The notes under the pieces were generated by a model. That model saw nothing but the letters and a program-made list of their open reading frames with translations, was not told the origin of the DNA and did no database searches. This document shows positions 35,203 to 47,100 of a stretch of DNA of 64,000 bases, piece by piece. The stretch's first letter is position 1. Every line of letters starts with the position of its first letter. The position numbers were made by a program, and so were the translations under genes. The DNA comes from Crossaster papposus (Eukaryota > Echinodermata > Asteroidea > Velatida > Solasteridae), in NCBI GenBank assembly GCA_037893245.1, contig JBAIAA010000237.1, positions 868,001-932,000 on the forward strand. The letters run 5' to 3'.

Positions 35203-37471
35203 GTAAAATATTTTGTATGCATGTGCAGTGCCCCAGTTATGGAAACAGATTTTCTGTAATGTTATTTTTATCATTATAAAGTACACTTTAAAACTTAATT
35301 TGTGATTGTTTACAATCAAAATAGGGATTTTTCTAGAACTGAGGATGGCACTACAGTCTTAGGTTCATGCTACTGGCTCTTGAACAACAAAAATTGTTCA
35401 GAAGTTATATATAAACCTTAGGTTGACATACATTATTGTACAAAAATATATTTCATTGGGTATTCATCATGTGCACAATCTATATGATCATAGGTTCCTG
35501 TATGCAAAATATGATAATTATTCAAAAATGTCTCAATTGTCTATTAAATTAATTGATAAGGGGTAAGCCTTGTATTTGTATGCAAATTAGGTCAAAATAT
35601 GATAATTATGCAAAAGTATGATAATTATTCAAAAATATGATAATTATGCAAAAATTTCTGAATTGTCTGTTAAATTAATTGATAAGGGTTAGCCTTGCAT
35701 TTGTATTCAAATAAGGTCATAATATGATAATTGTGCAAAAATGTCTCAATTGTCTATTAAATTAATTGGTAAGGGGTAAGCCTTGTATTTGTATGCAAAT
35801 TAGGTAAAAATATGATAATTATGCAAAAATGTCCCTACAATTATTTTATAAGGGGTTAGCCTTGCATTTGTATGCAAATAAGGTCAATATATGATAATTA
35901 TGCAAAAATGTCTGAATTGTCTCTTAAATTAATTGATAAGGGTTTAGCCTTGCATTTGTACGCAAATTAGGTCAAAATATGATAATTATGCAAAAATATG
36001 ATTTTGTCCAAAAATGTCTCAAATGTCCCTAAAATTATTTGATAAGGGGTTAGCCTTGCATTTGTATGCAAATATGGTCATTATGCAAAAATGTCTCAAT
36101 TGTCTCTGAAATTAATTGATAAGGGGTAAGCCTTGTATTAGTATGCAAATTAGGTCAAAATATGATAATTATGCAAAAGTATGATAATTATTCAAAAATA
36201 TGATAATTATGCAAACATTTCTCAATTGTCTGTTAAATTAATTGATAAGGGTTTAGCCTTGCTTTTGTATGCAAATTAGGTCCAAATATGCTAATTATGC
36301 AAAATTATGATTTTTGACTAAAATTGTCTCAAATGTCCATAAAATTATTTGATAAGGGGTTAGCCTTGCATTTGTATTCAAATAAGGTCATGATATGATA
36401 ATTGTGCAAAAATGTCTCAATTGTCTCTGAAATTAATAATAAGGGTTTAGCCTTGCATTTGTATGCAAATTAGGTCATAATATGATAATTATGCAAAAAT
36501 GTCTCAATTGTCTATTAAATTAATTGATAAGGGGTAAACCTTGTATTTGTATGCAAATTGGGTCAAAATATGATAATAATGCAAAAATGTCTGAATTGTC
36601 TCTTAAATTAATTGATAAGGGTTTAGCCTTGCATTTGTACGCAAATTAGGTCCAAATATGCTAATAATGCAAAAAATGATTTTGTCCAAAAATGTCTCAA
36701 ATGTCCCTAAAATTATTTGATAAGGGGTTAGCCTTGCATTTGTATGCAAATAAGGTCATAATATGATAATTATGCAAAAATGTCTCAATTGTCTATTAAA
36801 TTAATTGATAAGGGGTAAACCTTGTATTTGTATATTAGGTAAAAATATGATAATTATGCAAAAGTATGATAATTATGCAAAAATTTCTGAATTGTCTGTT
36901 AAATTAATTGATAAGGGTTTAGCCTTGCATTTTTATGCAAATTAGGTCCAAATATGCTAATTATGCAAAATTATGATTTTGACTAAAAATGTCTCAAATG
37001 TCCATACAATTATTTGATAAGGGTTAGCCTTGCATTTGTTTTCAAATAAGGTCATGATATGATAATTGTGCAAAATGTCTCAATTGTCTCTTAAATTAAT
37101 TGATAAGGGTTTAGCCTTGCATTTGTACACAAATTAGGTCCAAATATGCTAATTCATATTAAAATATTTTGTATGCATGTGCAGTGCCCCAGTTATGGAA
37201 ACAGATTTTCTGTAATGTTATTTTTACACTAAAGTACACTTTAAAACTTAATTTTCGATTGTTTATAATCAAAATAGGGATTTTGCTAGAACCAAGGATG
37301 GCACTACAGTCTTAGGTTCATGCTACTGGCTCTTGAACAACAAAAGTTGTTCGGAAGTTATATATATACCTTAGGTTGACATACATTATTGTACAAAAAT
37401 ATATATTTCATTGGGTATTCATCATGTGCACAATCTATATGATCATATTTTCCTGTACGCAAAATGCTACA
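35203..37471. repeat. AT-rich satellite framed by 310-bp direct repeats
   Basis: About 17 units of 80-125 bp, built on TTAATTGATAAGGGGTTAGCC, TTGTATGCAAATTAGGTC and ATATGATAATTATGC, fill about 35510-37150. A 310-bp sequence at 35203-35513 is repeated in the same orientation at 37159-37471 and frames the array. No coding content. Confidence 0.9.
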
Positions 37472-38198
37472 AACTATTAGCCAATTGTTAAATATCTTTT
37501 AAAATGTGGTTCATTTGAAAATTCATATTTGCTGATAACGAACACAAGGCTTTCTACATCTTTCGATCATAAATGTTGTTCTTTTGTTAAACTGTACACC
37601 ATTCACGGCTGAAAGAGTGATTAATGTATGTGGATTTTAATTGTTTGTGGCAGTTATTAATTTGTAACAGTACTCGTTAGTGTATGTGTTAACACTGCTA
37701 TAACTTCTATCAAAATGAAGTATTATTACAACATTTTGTATTTGAATATTGGCGAGACTGGTTTAAACTAAACTACAGATTAAAATTGTTTTATTAAAAA
37801 ATGCACTTTTAAATTTGATTGTAGTAAAGTTTTCTTGACACAAGGAAACCTCAATTGAAATATGCACGTTTTTTTTACTTGTACACAAGTGTCACACATG
37901 TACTTGTAAGTGGTTTTGTGTGTGCTTTATCACAGGGTTTCCTAGAAAAAAAAGTATTTTATGACACTGGTATTTCATCAAAAATCTGATTACCAATGTC
38001 ATGTCTTTACATTGCTTAGGTTGATCACTAAATATTTGTATGTAAAAATAATCAGCCAGTTAATAGTTCATACTTGGCCACCTAATCATAAGCACTCTTC
38101 GTTATCCCCACTTATTGATCAACTTTATTGGCAATTGTAAAAGACATCACTTGGGCTTTCTTGATTTAGATGAAACACACCCTATATATCTTAAATAT
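37472..38198. other. AT-rich intergenic, nothing recognised
   Basis: No ORF, repeat or RNA gene that I can support. Similar unannotated gaps lie at 34770-35202, 39830-40267 and 40562-41121. Confidence 0.5.
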
Positions 38199-38603
38199 AT
38201 GTGACCTGTTCGAACGAAACCCGGACAAAGTGTTTTGTCACAATGTACTCCTGAAGTTATTTTGGGATGGATTTTACCATTTTGAGGTTTTAGGTTTTCC
38301 TAAGTCACTCACTATTAATCTCAATCTCCTCAAATTTCAACAAAATCTGTCTACCAGAAGTGTTTTTTGTCAATTTTGTGAAACATTTGTGTATAGAAAT
38401 AATACGCTTTTCTGAACTTCAAAGCTGTTTATCTCATGATTAGGTTGTCAGGGTTTTATCACTAAATCCAGACCCCAGGGAAGATAGGGTGGGGGTACAT
38501 ATGTAAACGATACATCATTTTAAAGCTGAGAACCTAGAGAATTTGAAAAAAGCAAAATCTGAAAAACTAAACTTTGTCCGGGTTTCGTTGGAACAGGTCA
38601 CAT
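38199..38603. mobile_element. MITE with 32-bp TIRs, ATGTGACCTGTTC family
   Basis: ATGTGACCTGTTCGAACGAA at the left is matched in complement by TTCGTTGGAACAGGTCACAT at the right, and CCCGGACAAAG extends both. A second copy lies at 62491-62920. Confidence 0.9.
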
Positions 38604-38877
38604 AAAATATACAGTCAATGATACCCAACAGAAATTACACCAAAAGTGCCTTATTATTAAACCTGCTTTTGTATCTGTTATTCTAAAGTACCAAATATCT
38701 TGAACATTACTCAGACTTATATAAAGCATATCTTTATTTTTACTATTATCATTTTAGTAAATAGTTTTGGTACAACTTGGTCATTGGTCGTCAATGCCTA
38801 TTCTACCTCACTTTTAGCCGACCATATCATAGATTTATTTTTTAAACCACTTGTTTTTCAAAATATATCAACATGTA

Positions 38878-39829
38878 TTAACCACTTGGCGCCGGGCTAC
38901 CCGAAATCGGGCATTTTTCCCGATACCACGCAGCCGGGTGCCCAGTTTCGGGCATCGAAAATTATATAAATTTTATAGTGCTGGAGGATTGTAAAAAAAT
39001 GTTTTATTACTCGGCCAAAAGTTAACTCGGCCAAAAGGTTACTGGCTGTCAGTCAAAAAGTGTTTGCCTCTTGCGGGGTTATTTCAATTACAATGGGCCC
39101 CCAGGCGTGAAAGGACTCCGGCAACACGTAAACAAAAGACCGCGCCGCTGGGACTTGCCACTCAACAGCCCGCAGAGTTGGCATTGTAAGCGGATTATCT
39201 CCACGGACAAAGGCACGCTGAACGCGCTCTCATTGTCAGGGCGTGCGTGGTGAATAACCTCGTCACCGCCACGGCCCACACACTGCTGAAAGGAAATTCC
39301 TAAGACAAAACAGCTGAATAACCCCATCACCCCCACGGCCCACACACTGCTAAAAGGAATTTTTCTAAGACAAAACAGCTGCGCGGTGCCCATAAAACTC
39401 GCGTGCAGCGGTTATTGCTAGCATTTTCGTTCTGTTTTCCGCTCGAAGCACACACACCACAATACTTTATTCCTCTTCTTTCGAAGCAAGATGTCTGATG
39501 TTACATCGGGTGAATCTAACTACTCTAGTAGTGAAGTTAGTGATTTTTCGGATGATGCTTCATACAACCCAGCAACACGCTGTCTAGACTCGGTAACAAA
39601 GAGCGGATTACGCAAGACCAAACAATGGGGCCGTTTATTTCCGGGCGCAATTCAATGGAGTCACTGGAGCGTGCAGGTCAGGCTAAACTAGCCTGGGTAC
39701 CGTCTTGCTGGAGTATAAGTTCCCAGCAGGATATTATTTTTTAAACATTTATGAAATTCTAAAATCATCTAAAAAGTTCCCGGCTCCGTGTCACGCGCTC
39801 GGTATTTCCGCCCGGCGCGAAATGGTTAA
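38878..39829 (+). mobile_element. piggyBac-like element, 952 bp, internally deleted
   Basis: The ends TTAACCACTTGGCGCCGGGC and GCCCGGCGCGAAATGGTTAA match in complement at 18 of 20 bases, each with TTAA. Between them a short acidic ORF (39491-39691) resembles the N-terminus of piggyBac transposases. The catalytic part is missing. The TIR resembles that of the CAGTTCGCGCCGG MITE family. Confidence 0.75.
39491..39691 (+). pseudogene. N-terminal remnant of a piggyBac-like transposase
   Basis: This 66-aa ORF starts MSDVTSGESNYSSSEVSDFS, the Ser/Asp/Glu-rich start typical of piggyBac-family transposases. It stops before any of the conserved DDD catalytic region. The assignment rests on composition, position inside TTAA-flanked TIRs and start context. 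Confidence 0.5.
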
Positions 39830-40267
39830 CACTATACTCAGCACGATATGTGGCACAGAGGGGTACCCCATCTTATCCCTATACCTTATACACACTCAAC
39901 ACTATTGTAACCTAACACATCCCCCCTTGAAACCTAACAAGAATTTTTCTGAAATTCCAGGAACACAATGGTCAACACAAAAGAGGGGGTTTTCTCTGCC
40001 ACATATCGTGCTGCATATGATTAACACGGAAGACTTTTTACAGGTGTTTTTAAATCTTGACTTTATATTTTGTTAAACAAATTTCAAGATTTAATTACAC
40101 CCTTCATATGACACTCCATTTTTATTTTCAAAAGAAATAGTGTAGTTCCGTTATACATTCGGGTAAAACTTAATTAATGGCACTGAAGGGCTGTTTTACC
40201 TCATTTAACAGACAGAAAAATACTTGAACCTAGAATAGTAAAATATGTTTAGATACACGTATTCATA

Positions 40268-40561
40268 TTAAAGGGATCGTATACGTTTGGTAATTACTTC
40301 AAAAATTAATGGCAATACAAACTTACTTGGTAAGAAGTACAACAGCTTTGGATAATAAAATGCATTTTTAGAAACTTTTCACTTCGAAGGACTGCGGTTA
40401 TGGAAAAAGATCAATGCAGATTATTGTTCCTGCGTGGACATAATCGCTACCACCTTTAGAAATGAAATTTTTACAGGTTAGTTTTATGGTATATATCTAT
40501 AACTATATAGAATTGAAACAAACAATGGGTTCCAATTACCAAACGTATACGATCCCTTTAA
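40268..40561. mobile_element. TTAA MITE, AGGGATCGTATACG family, short form
   Basis: Same TIRs as 34375-34769 but about 100 bp shorter because of an internal deletion. Confidence 0.9.
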
Positions 40562-41121
40562 CAACAAGGATGTAAACTAGATGTAGGTGTGTAAACAAAT
40601 TATATTTAGAATGTGGATTCTGCTTTGTATTTACTAGGAGTATAAATGTAAAGGTAATACAATTTTAGTATAAATAAATATTACCATTTAAACAAAAATA
40701 TTTATCACAAATTATCGTACAATCCCACCTCCAAATATTATATTTTTGGGAAAAGTAGTATAAATAAAATATTGAAGTTATGCACGTTAAAACAAAATGT
40801 TGGATTATTTCATCTGTGTGTCTAAAGTGATAGATCCGAATGGGCCATTCTAGTTACAGAGTTAGTCGAACTATGATTTTCTTTAGTTCTTGATTGAACT
40901 TGCTCAAAAAGCACCGTTCCCTTGTGAACATGGTTTCAGTTTGCCCAAGAGACGGACTGGCCTCAATTCCACCATTCGTTTTGATGACCAATACAGAAAG
41001 CTGTTCACTGAAGCATCCTCTAGTGAAAACCGTTTTGCCTGCCGTGATAAATCTGTACCGGTACCCGTAGCAAACATATCCACTCACCATCTTAATGCAG
41101 AAGTTGAAAATGTCGGGCAAG

Positions 41122-44100
41122 CTATAAGCACTCCATGAAACCATCTAGCTGGCTATCCTTTTGACAGTATTTTCTTAGTTCTGCAAAAATAAAAACAAAC
41201 AAATGTTAATTCCTGTGACCTGTCAGCAAACCTATTCAGAAAGTACTAACTCTGTAACTAGCCTAGTATTCACTACAAACAATATTGTGTTGAGGTGGAC
41301 ACAAGCTTTCTCCCTGAAGTTGCTGTGGAAATAATTGTGTGTACATGTAATTTGAAATTTGCAACCAGGGCCCAATTTCATAGCGCTGCTTAACTGCCGA
41401 TGATGTGCTTAGCACAGCATCCGTCATTTCATAGAGACTGTTAGCACCGGAAAAAGCATGTTTAACCACAAAGGAGAAAGTTGATTAACTAGTTCGATTA
41501 ACAGCCGATTCTGTGCTTAACACGGCCCTATGTCTATTCCATGCTAATCTAACTGTTGGCTTTTACTGAGCAAACTTTTTGGTGCTTAGCAAATTGTTGT
41601 GCTAAGCAGCTCAATGAAATGATGCCCTGGTGTAAAGTACTCACTGCTAATGATTGATAGGTAGGATTGTGTAGCAGGTGAGTCTGGTACCTCCTCAAAG
41701 AAGGATGTTCCCTCATCACAGCATTTACCTACGGAACCAGACACAAGGAATTCATATTAGTTAGTTCGGTGAACTCTTTGTAATCATTTGCAATTACACG
41801 ACAAGACGTACAGAACATGGTATCGTGCCAATGTGTAGTGTCGGAAAAATATGTGACCGGCTCTACAAAAAAAAGGTATTATGTCGCGCTGTGCAGTATC
41901 ATGTAATGGCTCGCTCAATGTTGAGAGGGTGAACGACTCATCAAAATGTGATTTACATTTTTTGTCATTAATGACATTCTTAATACCTACAATTTCAGGT
42001 TTCATTCACAAAAATGTAGATTTAAATTAAAAAAATGGAAAAAACAACTATTTTATGTGCATCGTTCTTGTTGTTCTACAACAGAGCCGGCTATTTCAAA
42101 GCCCATTTTCTCAGTTGTGTAATTTGAACTCCAAGAAAGTAATAAATATGCAAACATGTCATATCTCCAGAACGGGAGGGGCTATGAAGCTCTATTACAT
42201 ACCAAAAAAAAAATGGCACCGTGGGCTTTCCAACCATGTATATAACTCAATTCATTTGTTTGCGACATAATACCCATTTTGGTGGAGTGGGTCACATATG
42301 GCATATTTTTCTCAATTTTCATGCAAAGGAAACTATTTACAGTAGTTGACTAAACAGCTTAAAAAGGGAGTCAGTTGGCTTAGCGGTTCTTTCCTTGCAT
42401 TTGCGCGACAACTTGAACCTTGTGAAGTTTTAGCTCTGTGAATGCTGCATATTCCGAGAAAACAATATTCTAAGATTTCAATTTCATTTCAAAATTTGCC
42501 AAGTCCAATTTGAATTGCGACCACAATCTGCATTCAAGGCGCGTTCTCTTATGCCCGATTGCAGCTACTCACGTGTCACGCACTGGAACAGGCGAATAGT
42601 AGCGCCCACACATGCATGTTCATCACGCACGTTTGTTTATGGTGTAAATCGAGGAGTTTCTTTTGTTCCTCTCAATAATTTCCTTTGTTTGTTTTTCCGA
42701 CGGCTCTCATTGGTTTTGTACACGAATCTCAATCGAGGTCGTCCTCGATTCTAACCCTAACCCCAATTCACCTTCGTGTCGCCAGGCATGTGTCCTCCAT
42801 TTACACCATAAAAAAACGCACGCAATCATTTGTGGACATTTCCAAAAGTGTTATTTTTTTAAGACTTACCTTTGGAAATAACATTTTGTTGTTCTCTTTA
42901 AATTGACGTCATGCCAGAAGGAATAATTTCACAGGGAGTTTAGTGTCATCAATATCTTTACAACAAGTAAACTTTTCAACAGTATTTTGGTTGGTTATTT
43001 TTTTTAATTGCTGCAAAAAGTATATTCCAACTTTAACACCTTCAAACGAACAACATGTATATCATTTCTTATTTTTCCATGCAATTCACAGGTCTGGTTG
43101 GGATAAATATCTTGAGAAAAATGCCGTGTCTCATAAAAACTTTTCACTCTTGTTGCAGGTTTTTTCAGCTTCACTGTACTCATTTACCTATTCTCGGATC
43201 CAGAGGTAACTTTCCTAGGAACGGTATTTTGAGATCGTCGGCCATTTTCTCAGCTCCACCGGTCGTCGGAGGGAAAATCTGCGACTCGATCTAAAAAAAA
43301 AGAAAGAAAAAAGAAATTTCTCAAGTCTCAAAACAAAATTTAGAAAAATGTTCTTTTGCTTATAAATTACAACAAGATAATTTCCTTTGTCAATGATTTT
43401 TTTTCTTTTTCTGTAAACCCGAACAACTCATCACTGCACAGACCATTTTCCTGAAAAGGGCGAAGTACATGTACATTATATCAGCGTGGCCACTCATCAA
43501 ATTTGAAAATCCCAAGATGATGGCAGTAAAATTCCCGAGAATTCCCAAGATGTCATAAGATAGCACGGATGATGCTATAACGGGAAAGAGAACCCGCAAA
43601 AGGCTCAATTTTGTAAATAAATGTACAGTACAGTCAAACACATTTACAACAAGGTCCTTGGGACTTGACAAATTACCTTGTTATAACAGGTACCTTGTAT
43701 TATCAGTAATTAAGAAAACAAAGAAAAACAGACTCGGGACCTTTTTTTCCTTGTTATAAGCAGGATGTTGTATTAACTGTTTTTATTATCAGGGTTCGAC
43801 TGTACTTAACTTGACTGCAAGTGAATAATAGAATAATGTATCAATTGAATGAGTACATGTTATAATTCATTACGCTTGAGGAGCTCCACACGCACGCAAA
43901 GGCGCCGTCCACACTTAAAAAGTTGTTTGCGGTTTACAAAAGTGCAATAAATAGACACAAATTGTTTGCGGTTAACAAAAATGCCTAAAATGTATATAAA
44001 AGTTGTTTGCAGTTAACAAAAATCCAAAAATCCAAAGATTTCGTGAAATTTGGATACAAAATCCCAAGTTCCCAAGGTCGTGCCTAAATTCCAAAGATCT

Positions 44101-47100
44101 TGGGAAAAATCCCAAGGAGTGGCCACCTTGCATTATATTAGTACATGTAGGTATTTCTCACGACTGGAATTTTTGTGGATGAGACATACATGTCTCATAT
44201 GCTATAAATAGACTAACTAGACATTGGTTCAATGCTGCATTTATTCCTAAAAATCATATTCATCGGGAAACTTGTCTGTGCCACAATGAAAGTGCAAGTT
44301 CTTGCTACTTAAACCTTTAACAAGCAGCTGTCATCTCACGTAAGATCAGGATAAGAAGTGTTTACCGGGAGGCTGTCGAAGATTCCACATTCAAAGGTGA
44401 GTAAATGTTTAATCTAGAAAAATGGTACGAAAGCCCTGTCTGCACTGGACATTTTTTAGTAAAGCTTACCAGACAATGTGTACTTTTCCCATTTTAAGTC
44501 TAGTGTGGGACAGCCTAGAAAAAAATCTAAAAACCTAAAAACAAAAATAAACCTGACAAACCACAACATTTCTTAGGTACAATGACCACCACAAAGGAAG
44601 GGGGGGGGGGGGGTTCCCTCTGTCTCATGTCCTGCCTCATATGTTAAAACTGGCTGGGCCGTTTAAACATACCCATGTTTAGGAATGGCTAAACTATCTG
44701 ACGCTCGGTTCAGACAGGCGTTCCACAGTCGCGCCGAACCTAATTGAAATCAAGTTGCTCCTGAGTCGCTCTAACAACTCCAGCAGTTGATCGTTCGCCG
44801 TCTGGCGCGCCTTGTCGCCCTTATTCGTCTTAGACGTCAGACTCAATTTACTCATTTGGTTCGGCGCGACTGTGCAACGCCTGTCAGAACCGAGCGCGAG
44901 TATTTATGAATGATGCTTTACAGGCGACTTGTAGAAACTATGGATGTCACACCAGGCACCTGTTGGCGCTGTATGCAACCCTTGCCACCCCTTCCAGAAA
45001 GTCTGGTGGCATGTGATGGTTGCCCAATGGCCAAGTACTGCAGCGATCAGTGCCAACAACGAGACCGCACCAGGCATGGAGCCGTGGAATGCCTGATGTT
45101 CGGGCTCCAAAAATGCAGTTATTGCAAGAAAAGTGGGGAAATGAAACAGGTCAGTTAAACCAGCAAACCCAATTCTTCTCATTCCACAACTAATTGAGGC
45201 AATTGTGGAGAAAAGGTGCCCCTGACCAATCAGATTGTCATTTTGTTTGTATTTTGTATTTTTATTTTTGGTTTTTAAAAGGATGCGAGTGAATTTTAAT
45301 TTAAAAAAAAAATTGTTAGGCTTTTATAACCAGTTCGCGTCAAAGAGAGTGAATACACGCAAAGATATTCCAGAATTTAAAACGAGCGACAGATAAACAC
45401 GTCACGAGCAAGGCCGGTAAAATCTGTCAGCAACCAGCTGACAGATTTGTTAACATCCCATGTATCAATAATAATAAATAATAATAACGCATTTATACTG
45501 CGCTTTTCCAAAACATGATCAAAGCGCATAACAAAAGAAAAAATGAATTAAAACAAACTAGAACAAAACTTAAATCTACTATTTAGGAAAAAGATAAGTT
45601 TTAAGTTAACTCTTATGTAACAACACAAGTAGAATCACGGACACTAATTGGGAGACTGTTCCAAAGTTCAGCAGCAGAGTGTGAGAAGGCGTGTTAGCCA
45701 TAAGATAAACTTGAGTTGTGAGTGTTAAGCCGAGTTCTATCGGAAGAAGAACGGAGTCCTTGACGATTGCTTTGGTGAAGATGAAACATATCAGAGACAT
45801 AAGGTGGAGCAATGTCCTTCAAACATTTAAAAATCAATCACAGACGCCCTAGCTTTTAGGATCGCGATGTCGAGCCTCGTGGGCATTTTCCAAACCCACT
45901 TTTTCAGCTCTATCACCAATGCCAAACTGCATACGAATCCACAAGGAGACAAAGCTGGGGTTTGGAAAACGTCCGGCGTCATTTCTAGCATATTCTACAC
46001 TCGCAGACGTTTTGAACAGTCGTATTTTCAACAAATTCCCGTACAAAATAGGCACAATCGTACTAGTTGGCAGGTCAGCTGAACCCGTTTCAGATAGAGG
46101 TTTAGTGCTGGACGATACGGCGATTTTAAAAATTTTAAAACATTTTTAAAAATCTGCATATATTGTTTTTGAAATCAGCGATTTTTTCGTGACTCTCATT
46201 TTCCTTTAAAAAGAAGTTGGCGATACTTGTGTTTTAAACTGTTATCCATGTATAGGTCTGAAAGCAGGGAACCGGCAGTCATTGTTCCCAATGTGCCTTT
46301 GGCCTTGATGAATAATAAACCTAGCCGGCCATGCGTGGTGTGGCATGGCATTTACCAACACAACGCGTGCATGGTCCTGAGCTGACTGATGACCTGGTTA
46401 CCGGTGTGGTGTCCAATACTCGCAAACACGTGCGAGACTGAGTGCCACATCATGACAAAGAGACCTGATTTAATAGCAGACCCGAATTCGTACAACACCG
46501 GCCCCTGCAGTATCCATGAATTGTGTGTGGATGTGGGTATTTGGCAGAACACGTTCGTTCTCCCGGAACACCTGGAATGCGAGAAAACCCTGCGGAATAC
46601 TATTTTTTTTGCAGGAGGTATAAAGGCGACATTTTGTTCATGCCATAATTTGTTGCCAATTTTATCGCCGTATCGGCGATATCACGGGAGGGAAAAGTAC
46701 GTATGCCGCAACGTGTTTGATGGACGATCATGGTTTTCAGTTGGCGGTGCCTTTATTTTTTGCAAATTTTATCTCCATATCGCAGTGGGGGAGGGGTACG
46801 TACGCTGCAACGTGTTTGATGGACGATCATGGCGGTACTTACAGAAAGCTTTGGGGGGTGTTCGAAAGCTGTTTGAGCGTACCCGACATTTTGTTCATGC
46901 CTTAAGTTTTGGCCGATTTTATCGCCATATCGGCGATATTGGGGGGGGGGGGAATCGACTACCATCGGCTTAAATCTGCCTCGGATCGAGTTTCATTTTA
47001 AAAAAATCCCGCGCCTCGGCTCGATGATGTGAAAATTATCCCGGCGCGAACTGGTTAAAAGTCTACATTTTAGATGGCTTTTTTTTAATGTTTGTAACGC

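Noticed and set aside
35500-37150. CRISPR-like array
   Set aside because: Repeats are diverged and vary in length, spacers are not unique, and the context is a eukaryotic intergenic satellite.
46389-46973. 194-codon plus-strand ORF inside the MYND copy 2 intron
   Set aside because: It runs through ~120-bp tandem repeats in an inserted repeat block absent from copy 1, with no recognisable domain.
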